Shown here piece after piece: positions 31,393 through 43,919 of a stretch of 64,000 nt of DNA. Position 1 is the first letter of the stretch. Each line of letters opens with the position of its first letter. The stretch comes from Leptospirillum ferrooxidans C2-3 (GTDB lineage: Bacteria > Nitrospirota > Leptospirillia > Leptospirillales > Leptospirillaceae): the NCBI RefSeq assembly GCF_000284315.1, contig NC_017094.1, positions 1,209,486 to 1,273,485 of the forward strand, in the 5' to 3' direction. The position numbers and the translations under genes are program-made. Below the pieces are notes generated by a model. The model worked only from the letters and a program-made list of their open reading frames with translations, was not told the origin of the DNA and ran no database searches.

Positions 31393-33644
31393 GCGGGTTC
31401 CGATCTACGGGAATTCTCCCCGGTCATTCGTTTGAGTCGCTGGACACTGATGACCCCTTTCACCCTTCGGATGGCTTCCATGATGGACTCCAGATCCGAA
31501 GTGTTTTTGACTCCAAGGGCGATTTCAATGACAGCCATCTTATGTCGATCCTGTTTGACTTCAGCATGATTGATATTGGCACCCTTTTCCGAAATGGCCG
31601 CTGACACTCCGGCGAGCATTCCAGGCTTGTCTTCCATCAGCACCCTGATCTGGACTTCAAAAAGGTTATTGGGATCATTGTCCCATGTTGACTGGATCAA
31701 CCTCTCCTTCTGGATAGAGAGGTGAACCAGATTGGGGCAGTCTCTGGAATGAATGACGACTCCCCTTCCCCTTGAGATATATCCTATGATCTCCTCGCCG
31801 GGAACAGGACTGCAACATCGGGCCAGACTGATCAAAAGATCCTTCCCTCCACCGCGGACAACAACAGGATGGTTGGAGACAGGGAAGGATTCGTGGGGGA
31901 GTTCCTGCTCGGGTGTTTCCTGAGTGACAGGAACGAGCTTCCTGAGTACGACATTGGGAGAAAGTTGGCCAAATCCGATTCTGGAATAGACATTTTCAAG
32001 TGTCGGTGCCGGCTGGTCCGAGTAACTGAGGATGACTTCAAGGTAAGGCGATTTCAGGTAATCGGAAAGATTCAGGCGAGCTTTCCTGAATTCATTTTCA
32101 AGAGACTTCCTGCCAATTTCCGCACTCTGCCGGTCTTCTTCTTCCTTGAGCCAATGACGAACCCTGGCGCGGGCTCTTGGTGTTGCCACAAAACGAAGCC
32201 AGTCCTTGCTGGGAGATTGGGAGGGGCTGGAGATGATTTCGACAATGTCGCCACTCTGAAGTTCCGTCTTGATCGGTGACCAGCGTCCGTTGATTCTGGC
32301 GCCCATACAGTGATGTCCAAGCTCTGTATGAATGCTGTAGGCAAAGTCGATGGCCGTCGATCCCTTGATCATTTCCTTCACCTGGCCCTTCGGCGTGAAA
32401 ACATAGACCTCGTCGGGGAAAAGGTTGACCTTGACAGAGTCCATGAACTCCCGGTTGTCCGGCAGTTCTTTTTGCCATTCAACCAGTTGTCGAAGCCAGG
32501 CGACAACCTTTCTCTCTCCCTCGGCGGGGGAGCCGTCGGCATTTTCCTTGTAGTTCCAGTGGGCAGCGATTCCCTCCTCCGCGACTCGGTGCATCTCTTC
32601 CGTCCGGATCTGGAACTCCACGGGAATTCCCTCGGAGCCGATAACGGTTGTATGCAGCGACTGGTACATGTTGGACTTGGGAACTGCGATAAAATCCTTG
32701 ATCCTTCCGGCCATAGGCTTCCACAAGCTGTGCAGGAGCCCCAAGATAGCGTAGCAGTTGAGCTTTGTGTCGGTGATGATCCGGATCCCCATCAGATCAT
32801 AAATCTCTTCAAACGGGATTTCCTGAATGGTCATTTTCCTGTAGATACTATAAATATGCTTGTATCGGCCCTGGACTTCTCCCTGAAGGTTGTTCGCGAT
32901 CAGGGCTTCCTGGACGGTCTTTACAATCGTGCTGATATAGTTTTTTCTTTCCCGTCTGCGATTGGAAACCTTGACCTTGAGATCCAGATAGGTTTCCCTG
33001 TCCTGAACGGAAAAAGAAAGGTCCTCAAGTTCGGATTTGATCCAGCCGATTCCAAGACGGTTGGCCAGGGGAGCGTAAATTTCCAGTGTTTCCTGGGCTA
33101 TGGCTCTCTGTCTGTCGATGTTCAGGGAGGAGATTGTTCTCATGTTGTGCAAACGATCAGCCAGTTTGACGAGAATAACCCGAATATCTTCCGACATGGA
33201 CAGGAGCATCTTTCGGAAGTTTTCGGCCTGCTTTTCCGCTTTTGTTGCCTGAAAGTGGAACTTTCCGATTTTGGTGACTCCATCGATAAGGGAGACAACC
33301 TTGCTTCCGAAAAGGGATTCAATCTGTTCGGAGGAAAGGGTCGTATCCTCAAGCGTATCGTGGAGAAGTGCCGTAATCAGACAGGTTGCGTCGACCTTCA
33401 TGCTTGCAAGAATCCATGCGACATTCAGGGGGTGTTCCACATAGGATTCCCCAGAACGTCGGAACTGTCCCTCGTGGGCCTTTGCGGAGAGTTCATAGGC
33501 CTGCCGGATTTTGGCCTGTGATTCCTCTGGAAGGTTATATTTGCTGGTTTCCTCGATCAGCTGATCGATCGTCACGGTATGGACGATCGAAGAGATCGGA
33601 ATGACCGTTGTTTCCTTGAGGTCCGAAACATCATGGTTATTCAT
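31389..33644 (-). CDS. spoT: Bifunctional (p)ppGpp synthetase/hydrolase (RelA/SpoT)
   Basis: A 751-aa Rsh protein that makes and hydrolyses the alarmone (p)ppGpp. The N-terminal HD hydrolase has ALLHDTLEDT. The synthetase domain shows DLMGIRIITDTK and PVEFQIRTEEMHRVAEEGIAAHWNYK. Then come TGS (EVYVFTPKGQVKEM), a CC/zinc-like region (ARCCSPVPGEEI) and a C-terminal ACT domain. Both activities look intact. The start at 33644 is a few bases from the recJ stop; the in-frame upstream start at 33701 would overlap recJ more. It lies in a recJ-spoT-fdhE coupled run. Confidence 0.95.
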   Translation of the reverse strand: MNNHDVSDLKETTVIPISSIVHTVTIDQLIEETSKYNLPEESQAKIRQAYELSAKAHEGQFRRSGESYVEHPLNVAWILASMKVDATCLITALLHDTLEDTTLSSEQIESLFGSKVVSLIDGVTKIGKFHFQATKAEKQAENFRKMLLSMSEDIRVILVKLADRLHNMRTISSLNIDRQRAIAQETLEIYAPLANRLGIGWIKSELEDLSFSVQDRETYLDLKVKVSNRRRERKNYISTIVKTVQEALIANNLQGEVQGRYKHIYSIYRKMTIQEIPFEEIYDLMGIRIITDTKLNCYAILGLLHSLWKPMAGRIKDFIAVPKSNMYQSLHTTVIGSEGIPVEFQIRTEEMHRVAEEGIAAHWNYKENADGSPAEGERKVVAWLRQLVEWQKELPDNREFMDSVKVNLFPDEVYVFTPKGQVKEMIKGSTAIDFAYSIHTELGHHCMGARINGRWSPIKTELQSGDIVEIISSPSQSPSKDWLRFVATPRARARVRHWLKEEEDRQSAEIGRKSLENEFRKARLNLSDYLKSPYLEVILSYSDQPAPTLENVYSRIGFGQLSPNVVLRKLVPVTQETPEQELPHESFPVSNHPVVVRGGGKDLLISLARCCSPVPGEEIIGYISRGRGVVIHSRDCPNLVHLSIQKERLIQSTWDNDPNNLFEVQIRVLMEDKPGMLAGVSAAISEKGANINHAEVKQDRHKMAVIEIALGVKNTSDLESIMEAIRRVKGVISVQRLKRMTGENSRRSEPA

Positions 33645-35283
33645 GGATGCGATAAGAGCAGATCGAAAAGTGTCTCTCCACTCTATCCCCCTTTCCAACA
33701 AGTTCAGGAGTCATGACAAGGTCCACACGCTCTCCAGAGTGGGGAACCTGCAGACCGCTTCTGATCGCCGCCCTTTCAAGACCATGTTTCCAGCGAAAAT
33801 GGCACAGCACTGTTCTTCCTCTTCCATCCTCGATCCTTTCAATCAATGCATTCCTGACGCCAAGCTTCGGTGGCTGGAATCCTTCCCCAAAGGGCAGAAG
33901 GGCTCCAAGACCCTCCCAAAAAGAAGTGGATCGATAATAGGCAGGAAGAAATGCGTCAATTTCAAGATCTGAGTTCAGGCCATATGAAGGTTCTTCTTTT
34001 TTATTCAATTGCGATGAAAGCTTTCTCCTGACCATATCAAGAATCTCGACCGGAAAACCGAGACCACCTGCCTTGGCATGGCCTCCGCCCTGAATGGGAA
34101 GGCCTTCGAGACATTTGAGAACGGTATCGAGCGTATCCCCTCCCCTAAGACGCAGGGAACCTCTGACTGCGCCATCTTTTGTCAATGTGCCGACAAAGAC
34201 CGAGACATTGAATTCTTCACAGAGCCTGTGCGCGATCCGACCCATGATTCCTGGCGCCCAACCCGGCTGAAAAACCACCGGACATCCATCCCATACTTTT
34301 CGAATCTCTTCGTAGAGGGACCACTCTGTTTCCTGGCGATGGCGGTTGATTTCCAGAACAATCTGCGCAAGCCGTTCTCCTTCGACCTCCGATGTGGCCA
34401 TCAGAAGCTCGAATGCCGGATATGGATCGGACATTCTTCCAGGAGCATTGATCGCAGGGATGACGAGGAAAGAGTAGTCATTGACCATAACCCGTCTTTG
34501 GAGACGACGTCTCAGGAGGGACCGGATTCCGGGAAAGGCTTCAAGAGAGGCTTGGTCCCTCAGGGCCCGGATAAAATACCGGTTCCCGTCCAGGAGGGGA
34601 GCCCTGTCGGCCAGGACCGCGAGGCCGGCCAGAAACGCCATTTCCCTTTCTTCATCATTCTGAAAAAAAGGAGCCAGAAGGACATACAAGCTTCCGACTG
34701 CGGTCAGACAGGAACGGCCGCGTGGATGGACAAGTGCAAGATTGGCAGGCCACTCTTCCCTGAGCAAATGATGATCCACAACGATGGTCGTGAGCCCGAG
34801 CGATTTCATTTCCTCCAACAGGGAAATATCGGAGGTTCCCATATCCGCTACCAGCAGGTAACGGAACCCTTTTGCGACAAGGGCGAGAAGACGTTCCCGC
34901 TTCAAGCCATGACCGTCATTTCTGTGGACCAGAAGTGTGATATAGGGGTGTTTTCTTCTCCTTAAAAATCTGGAGAACATGGTGGCGGAGGTGACACCGT
35001 CAACATCAAGATCGGCATAGACAGCTATGGGAGAGGCTGTTTCCAGGACATGGCACAAGATCTGAAACGCAAGAGTGAAGTCCCCAAGGGACTCCTCACC
35101 GGGAGGAAGGGGCGAAGTAAACGCACGTTTGGCCGACCCTCCGTCAAAGCCTCTGCCAAGAAGCATTCTGGCCCAGACCGGGTCTGTTCCCAGTTCCCTG
35201 GACAGGGACAGAATTTTCTCATCATGGATTTGAGGAATCGACCAACCGTTAGGACTGTCATACTCATTCCTTGGCGATTGCAT
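33637..35283 (-). CDS. recJ: Single-stranded-DNA exonuclease RecJ
   Basis: A 548-aa DHH-family 5'-3' ssDNA exonuclease of recombination repair. Motif I is VYADLDVDGVTSATMF, motif III VVDHHLLREEWP (DHH), and the late GGHAKAGGLGFPVE motif of DHHA1. AGGA lies eight bases before ATG 35283. It immediately precedes spoT, the two frames overlapping by a few bases. Length is slightly short of E. coli RecJ (577). Confidence 0.93.
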   Translation of the reverse strand: MQSPRNEYDSPNGWSIPQIHDEKILSLSRELGTDPVWARMLLGRGFDGGSAKRAFTSPLPPGEESLGDFTLAFQILCHVLETASPIAVYADLDVDGVTSATMFSRFLRRRKHPYITLLVHRNDGHGLKRERLLALVAKGFRYLLVADMGTSDISLLEEMKSLGLTTIVVDHHLLREEWPANLALVHPRGRSCLTAVGSLYVLLAPFFQNDEEREMAFLAGLAVLADRAPLLDGNRYFIRALRDQASLEAFPGIRSLLRRRLQRRVMVNDYSFLVIPAINAPGRMSDPYPAFELLMATSEVEGERLAQIVLEINRHRQETEWSLYEEIRKVWDGCPVVFQPGWAPGIMGRIAHRLCEEFNVSVFVGTLTKDGAVRGSLRLRGGDTLDTVLKCLEGLPIQGGGHAKAGGLGFPVEILDMVRRKLSSQLNKKEEPSYGLNSDLEIDAFLPAYYRSTSFWEGLGALLPFGEGFQPPKLGVRNALIERIEDGRGRTVLCHFRWKHGLERAAIRSGLQVPHSGERVDLVMTPELVGKGDRVERHFSICSYRIHE

Positions 35284-35296
35284 CTTTCGTATCCTT

Positions 35297-35410
35297 TTAT
35301 AGAATTTGCTTCTTTTTCAAAAAAAGGATGAGGAACACAAGAAGAACCGGAAGGAGAAAAAGACCAAAGCTTCCAAGGACTTCTTCGGGATCCACATAAT
35401 TTGAACTCAT
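35297..35410 (-). CDS. 37-aa single-helix membrane peptide
   Basis: A short frame of 37 codons with a strong GGAGG six bases before its ATG. It reads an acidic start (SSNYVDPEEV), a hydrophobic helix (FGLFLLPVLLVFLILFL) and a Lys tail (KKKQIL). It lies between secF and recJ, 13 bases ahead of recJ, on the same strand. The charge layout fits a single-pass membrane peptide with basic residues at the end. No family is recognised. Confidence 0.65.
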   Translation of the reverse strand: MSSNYVDPEEVLGSFGLFLLPVLLVFLILFLKKKQIL

Positions 35411-35441
35411 CCGCTACCTCCAGGACTATTGGGAAAAAGAG

Positions 35442-36371
35442 TTACAGGGCGGTTCGTCCTGTCTGTACGGGCTTCTTCACCCCTTTAGGCAACAGGAGGA
35501 GAAGAGGACTTGCAACAAAAATGGAGGCGTAGGTCCCCACAATGACACCCATCAACAATGTCAGGGAGAAATCATGGATGACCGGCCCGCCAAAGAAGAA
35601 CAAGGCGACCAGAACAATCAGCACAGTTGATGATACCACAACTGTGCGTGAAAGAACCTGATTGATCCCGGAATTGATGATCTCTTCCATCTTCTGTCTG
35701 CTGGATCTGCGCATCTGTTCCCGAATCCTGTCGAAGACAACCACTGTATCCGTGAGGGAATATCCCGCAAGTGTCAGCAGGGCAGTCACAATCAGGAGAT
35801 TGATCTCCGTTCCCATGATGTAAAGAAGACCGAGTACGGCGACCACATTATGGAATGTCGATATGGCTGCCGCCAGACCGAAACGGAACTCGAACCGGAA
35901 TGCGATATAGACAATGATTCCGATAATGGAGTACAAGATGGCCAAAAAGGCTTTTCCGGCAAGTTCTGAACCAATCGATGGACCAATTTCGGTAGCAGAA
36001 ACAATGGTCATCTTATCGTTGGGAAATCCATTTTTTAAAGCCGCAAGGATTTTCCCTGAAACCGATCCATTGCGGTTTTCATGGGCCTGGGCCCTGATCA
36101 GGATGTCGCTTGACGACTGTATGTTCTGGATCTGCGCTCCTGAAAACCCACCCTTCGAAAGAATTTCCCTGACATTTGAAACGGGAATCGTCTTGTCGAA
36201 GTGAACCTGAATGGCCGTTCCTCCTGCGAAATCGATTCCGAGGTTCGCATGGCCAGTGGCGATGGCTCCGATTGCAACAAAGCCCAGCAACAGAAATCCC
36301 GCCGATATTCCAAGCGTGATTTTTCTTTTTGCCATAAAGTCTATTGACGGATTTTTAATGAGTTCAATCAT
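35442..36371 (-). CDS. secF: Preprotein translocase subunit SecF
   Basis: A 309-aa inner-membrane subunit that works with SecD to use the proton gradient to complete Sec export. Hydrophobic segments are evident: GISAGFLLLGFVAIGAIA, GIDFAGGTAIQVHF, and the later LLTLAGYSLTDTVVVFDRIRE loop, a SecF signature. Directly downstream of secD. Confidence 0.97.
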   Translation of the reverse strand: MIELIKNPSIDFMAKRKITLGISAGFLLLGFVAIGAIATGHANLGIDFAGGTAIQVHFDKTIPVSNVREILSKGGFSGAQIQNIQSSSDILIRAQAHENRNGSVSGKILAALKNGFPNDKMTIVSATEIGPSIGSELAGKAFLAILYSIIGIIVYIAFRFEFRFGLAAAISTFHNVVAVLGLLYIMGTEINLLIVTALLTLAGYSLTDTVVVFDRIREQMRRSSRQKMEEIINSGINQVLSRTVVVSSTVLIVLVALFFFGGPVIHDFSLTLLMGVIVGTYASIFVASPLLLLLPKGVKKPVQTGRTAL

Positions 36372-36443
36372 TTAGTCCATTCCCTTCAAAAACCGATTGT
36401 TGAATTCATTTCGAGCCTTCCGAAAACGGATACGATGCTTTTT

Positions 36444-38015
36444 TCAGATGGACAGTTTCTGCATCTTTTTCCTGGAGGCCATATAGTCATAGACAACGCG
36501 TGTTCCAACGAGCGCCGTAAAAAGATTGATTCCGATTCCGACGGACAGTGTGACGGCAAAACCCTTGATCGGTCCTGTTCCAAAGATGAACAGAATGAGT
36601 GCGGTGATCAAGGTTGTCACATGGGAGTCAACGATCGTCAAAAAGGCCTTGTCATAGCCGGCATCAATGGACGTTCTGACTGGTTTTCCGGCCCTGATCT
36701 CTTCCCGGATTCTTTCGAGGATGAGAACATTGGAATCCACACCCATACCGACAGTCAGGATGATTCCAGCGATGCCCGGAAGCGTGAGAGTGGCATGAAG
36801 AGCTGCCAGAGCTCCCACAAGTATGATCAGATTCAAAACCAGTGCAAAGTCGGCGATCACGCCGGAGAAGCGATAGTAAAAGGCCATGAACAGAAGAACC
36901 AGAATCACGGCAAGAACCGTTGCCCGTATGCCGGACTGGATGGAATCCCGTCCAAGGGAGGGACCGACGGTGACATTCTGTAAAATGCGGACAGGAGCCG
37001 GAAGGGCTCCGGAGCGGAGCACAATCGAAAGGTCTTTCGCTTCCTTGAGAGAAAAGGATCCCGTGATCTGGGCCTGCCCGCCCGAGATTTCTTCCTGGAT
37101 CACCGGTGCGCTGTAGACACGGTTGTCAAGGACAATGGCCAGAAGCTGCTTGACGTGGTCCTTTGTGATTTCGTCAAACAGTTTTGCCCCGGCCGAATTG
37201 AATGTCATCGAGACATAAGGCTCATTGAACTGACCAAACGAGACTCTGGCATCAGAAATCATCTCGCCTGTCATCAAAGCCTGTTTTTTCAGGAGATAAG
37301 GGGTGGAAAGCCCTCCTGTCTTCTCCGAAGGCTGTCCGGACAGAAGAATATCATCGGCCGGGACAGGAACCTTTTTCTCGATAATATTTTCCGCCTGGGG
37401 ATTCCTGTCATCGACAAGCATGAACTCGAGTCGGGCCGTTCGTCCGATCAGGGCCATGGCCCTTTCCGGATCACTCACTCCCGGCAGTTCGATCAGGATC
37501 CGATTTTTTCCCTGACGGGAAATCACCGGTTCGGAGACGCCAAACTGGTCGATTCGATTTCTGATGACTTCGACAGCCTGGGTCATGGCATGCTCGCGAA
37601 TACGCTTGACCTCCCTGGCAGGAAGGGAAAAGGTGACGGTTGTGTCATTTTTGGAGGTTTCGGTGATGGCGGGATAACGTTTGGAAATGCTCTTTCTGAC
37701 TGCAGCCCGATGCGGTCCCCGGGGGACGGTCAGAACGACCGAATCTCCGGAACGAACAGCGGAGAAACCGGCCTCCTTGAGACCCGTGACCATTTCATCG
37801 ATAGTCCCTGAAACCGCCTTGTCCTGGTCCACTTCAAGCGTGACAGACATACCTCCCTTCAAATCGAGACCAAGGGAGATCTTGCCTTCCGGCAGAAATT
37901 TTTTGACGCTGTCCGGAACATTGTTCCAAAGCGGGAGTGAAGGCAAAATCAGGAGAAAAGAAATAATGACCGCCCCTGTCAGAAGGGCGATCCGGAATCC
38001 AAGCTTTTTCTTCAT
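36444..38015 (-). CDS. secD: Preprotein translocase subunit SecD
   Basis: A 523-aa inner-membrane Sec accessory protein. Motifs include SLGLDLKGGMSVTLEV near the N-terminus, RNRIDQFGVSEPVISRQG, LPGVSDPERA and the six-TM C-terminal part with GMGVDSNVLILERIRE. Standard order yajC-secD-secF. Ribosome site is weak (AAAGGATG about fifteen bases upstream). Confidence 0.97.
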   Translation of the reverse strand: MKKKLGFRIALLTGAVIISFLLILPSLPLWNNVPDSVKKFLPEGKISLGLDLKGGMSVTLEVDQDKAVSGTIDEMVTGLKEAGFSAVRSGDSVVLTVPRGPHRAAVRKSISKRYPAITETSKNDTTVTFSLPAREVKRIREHAMTQAVEVIRNRIDQFGVSEPVISRQGKNRILIELPGVSDPERAMALIGRTARLEFMLVDDRNPQAENIIEKKVPVPADDILLSGQPSEKTGGLSTPYLLKKQALMTGEMISDARVSFGQFNEPYVSMTFNSAGAKLFDEITKDHVKQLLAIVLDNRVYSAPVIQEEISGGQAQITGSFSLKEAKDLSIVLRSGALPAPVRILQNVTVGPSLGRDSIQSGIRATVLAVILVLLFMAFYYRFSGVIADFALVLNLIILVGALAALHATLTLPGIAGIILTVGMGVDSNVLILERIREEIRAGKPVRTSIDAGYDKAFLTIVDSHVTTLITALILFIFGTGPIKGFAVTLSVGIGINLFTALVGTRVVYDYMASRKKMQKLSI

Positions 38016-38087
38016 CGGCGACAGGGCATCCTTTAAAAGTGTTTTATCTCGAATACGTTCAGTGGACGATCAATGGACCAGGAAAGC

Positions 38088-41318
<3,231 letters not shown>

Positions 41319-41503
41319 ATCTTGCTCCCCAATTAAAAAGATCACTTTTTGACACAATTCTTGAATCGTACCATTATTGCGGGGTGGCGCTCAATCAGGG
41401 GAAATAAAGATCTATGGGCAATGATGGCCAAGCGGTTCAATCAGTGGGTCTTTTGTCCTGGAGAAATCATCCGGAACCGGAGGTGGGCAGGAAGCCATGA
41501 TCT

Positions 41504-42133
41504 TCAGTGTTTTTTGGTCCGTCCCATGATCTCGCAAACTTCGCTGTCCGTGACCTGCGGAAACGCATCATAGAACTGCCCGACAGAACCAAAATCTTGC
41601 GGAGCCGAAAGGCAGACAACTTCATCCGCCCACTCCCTGACCTTTTCCAGCGCATCCCTGGCTGCGACCGGAATCGCCACAATAAGGCGAGAGGGGTGGC
41701 TTTCAAGGATCGAATGAAGAGCGGCGATCATTGTCGCACCGGTTGCTAGGCCGTCATCGACCACGATCACGATGCGGCCGGAACGATCGATCGGCTTCGA
41801 GAACGGTGTGTAAATGCGTCTGCGATCCTTTATGACGGCAAGCTGCCGGTTTCGTTCCATTGTGATATAGGAGGGAGAGCTGCCCGGTTCTCCGGACAGG
41901 TGAGCCCACCCGGATTCATCCACCGATCCGATCGCAAATTCGGGATTGCCGGGTGCTCCGATCTTGCGGACCAGAACAATATCGAGCTCCCCGGAAAGTC
42001 TATTCGCAATGATCTCTCCCATGGGGACCGCTCCCCTTGGAATGGCAATGATCAGAGGAAATCTTCCCTTATAGGACATCAGCTCCGCCGAAAGCTTTTC
42101 GGCGGCATCGTTCCGGTCTGAAAACAAGGCCAT
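41504..42133 (-). CDS. Predicted phosphoribosyltransferase
   Basis: A 209-aa type I phosphoribosyltransferase. The PRPP-binding loop is VIVVDDGLATGATM. Also seen are IIAIPRGAVPMGEIIA and FAIGSVDESGW, shared with the family often placed beside erythromycin-esterase or dienelactone hydrolase genes. The substrate is unknown. It lies between argS and the frameshifted host-attachment gene. Confidence 0.85.
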   Translation of the reverse strand: MALFSDRNDAAEKLSAELMSYKGRFPLIIAIPRGAVPMGEIIANRLSGELDIVLVRKIGAPGNPEFAIGSVDESGWAHLSGEPGSSPSYITMERNRQLAVIKDRRRIYTPFSKPIDRSGRIVIVVDDGLATGATMIAALHSILESHPSRLIVAIPVAARDALEKVREWADEVVCLSAPQDFGSVGQFYDAFPQVTDSEVCEIMGRTKKH

Positions 42134-42209
42134 GGCGACCCCTCCGAAAGTCTTCAGAATCCATTTCGGGAAAGAGCCTCTTTTGAAAAGTCAGAGACTG
42201 ATGAATGGC

Positions 42210-42645
42210 TCAGAGAAGAATGACCGCATTGATTTTCTCTCGCATTTCTTTTGGAGACAGTCCCGTATAATCCTTGGCGATCGTTTGAAGGATTGTTTCC
42301 TGAACCTTGTTATCAAGACACTCCCTCAATTTTCCCACAAATTCGGGAAGTGCCACAATAACGAGCCGATCATACTTCTGATGTGTCCTGCCACTGGATA
42401 GCTCTTTTTCAATAACTCTGGTAAAACGGGTCAAATCCGCTTCATGGGGAGACGTCGACCATTCCACAGCGGGTCGGGAACCCTGTCCGGAAGCGGTATT
42501 GTTTCTTCCCCCGACATCGCTTGCCATGTCACTGTTTTTCAGGATGATCCAAGGTTTTTACGAGTGTCCATGGCTGTCCCGTGCCCTGACTCTGGTAAAT
42601 GGTTGCCGTTGACCGGTTTGCCGAAAGAATCCATGTTGTTGACAT
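42210..42645 (-). pseudogene. Host-attachment-family protein, frameshifted
   Basis: Two frames together encode one protein of the Host_attach family. The N-terminal part begins at 42645 with AAGGGG six bases upstream (STTWILSANRSTATIYQ ... KTLDHPEK) and stops at a TGA (42531-42529). The C-terminal part (ASDVGGRNNTASGQGSR ... LVIVALPEFVGKLREC) starts in the +1 frame and is the recognisable remainder. The stop follows a run of five A (42535-42539), so one extra base restores continuity; TGA is followed by C, the context used in RF2-type frameshifting. It could be a sequence error, a pseudogene or recoding. Function of the family is unclear. Confidence 0.65.
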
Positions 42646-42867
42646 ATTGGTCCCCTTTCAGAATGAGTTCAACGAGATATTGATCCTGCACAAGCTACTT
42701 GTCAATTGAGTGGAAAAGGAGAATGACGGAGGAGATATTTCTGCAGAAATAAAAGAAATATCTGAAAAAACAGGAATCGAATTCATGAAAACTGATGGTC
42801 TGTCAAGTCAACTAAAGTTTGGAAAAGCAGAGAAAGCCATTCGAGGTGGCAGATCAGAAGCTTGGTT

Positions 42868-43899
42868 CTATTCGGAGGGATCCCATCGGGCCTGAACGGA
42901 AAAATTCCGATAGGGAAAAGGGGTGAAAAGTCCCTGTTTCATGGAATCAAGGCCAATCATGGCGATGGAAAGGGCATTATCTCCACAGAGTTTTGGAGGG
43001 GCCATCAGAAGGTTGATCCCTTTTTGGTGACACAGTTTCTCCATGCGTGTTCGCAAAGCCCGGTTGATGGCCACGCCGCCCCCCAGGAGAAAGGTATCGG
43101 GTGACTCAGCTTCGATGACTTTGGTGATTCGGCTGAACAGATGGTCCAAAATCGCCGTCTGCAAGGAATCCGCCCATAAAGACTGATCTTCGCAAGACAA
43201 CACCCCGGCATTGGCATGGATGGTTTGCCGAAGCTTCAGGGAAAAAGCCGTTTTCATCCCGCTAAAGCTGAAATTCAGCGGATCTTCCGTTCGGATGGGA
43301 CCTTTGGTCAAGGGAAGGATTGAGCGGGTGTTGACACTGGCCATCCTCTCTATCGCCGGCCCTCCGGGAAATGGCAGCCCCATGAGCTTTCCACCCTTGT
43401 CAAAGGTTTCTCCCGCGGCATCATCGACCGTTCTGGATATCAGCTTCAGCTTGGGCCAGCGGGTCACGTCATAAAGATGGGTGTGGCCTCCGGAAACAAC
43501 GAGACCCAATGTTTTTCCGTGAAGATCCGAGATCTGGTCGAAGGCCCCACGAAGATGGGCAATGACATGATGGACGGGAACGATGGGGATTTCATGGGGG
43601 AAGGCAAGACCTTTTGCAAAGGAGACCCCCACCAGGAGGGATCCTGAAAGACCTGGTCCTCTGGTGACTGCGATTGCGAGAAGTTCAGAGATATCCGTAT
43701 TGGTTTCCTGAAACGCCTTTTGGACGAGAGAGGGGAGAATTTGGGCGTGAGCCCTTGAGGCCACTTCAGGAACAACTCCTCCATACCGCTCGTGGAGAGT
43801 TTCCTGGCCAAGCGTTTCCAGAAATAAAGTAGCCCCGGTCTCATCGACCAGGGCTACAGATGTATCGTCACAAGATGTTTCTATACCCAGAAGTTTCAA
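42868..43899 (-). CDS. tsaD: tRNA threonylcarbamoyladenosine transferase subunit TsaD
   Basis: A 343-aa TsaD (Gcp/YgjD) that transfers threonylcarbamoyl to A37 of ANN-decoding tRNAs. It starts MKLLGIETSCDDTSVALVD; the metal-binding His pair lies in VPVHHVIAHLRGAF, and LGLVVSGGHTHLYD is the ATP-fold motif. TTG start. Located just downstream of clpC. Confidence 0.97.
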   Translation of the reverse strand: MKLLGIETSCDDTSVALVDETGATLFLETLGQETLHERYGGVVPEVASRAHAQILPSLVQKAFQETNTDISELLAIAVTRGPGLSGSLLVGVSFAKGLAFPHEIPIVPVHHVIAHLRGAFDQISDLHGKTLGLVVSGGHTHLYDVTRWPKLKLISRTVDDAAGETFDKGGKLMGLPFPGGPAIERMASVNTRSILPLTKGPIRTEDPLNFSFSGMKTAFSLKLRQTIHANAGVLSCEDQSLWADSLQTAILDHLFSRITKVIEAESPDTFLLGGGVAINRALRTRMEKLCHQKGINLLMAPPKLCGDNALSIAMIGLDSMKQGLFTPFPYRNFSVQARWDPSE

Positions 43900-43919
43900 T
43901 CTTTTCCAAAAACTCCCTG

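Noticed and set aside
32310-33521. 403-aa plus-strand open frame
   Set aside because: Antisense of spoT; no domain or ribosome site.
42736-42751. 16-bp palindrome TATTTCTGCAGAAATA
   Set aside because: Perfect but isolated, with no linked gene start or tandem copies; not enough to call an operator.
42710-42895. 61-aa plus-strand frame between tsaD and the frameshifted gene
   Set aside because: It starts at GTG, overlaps the tsaD 3' end and shows no recognisable domain; likely chance.
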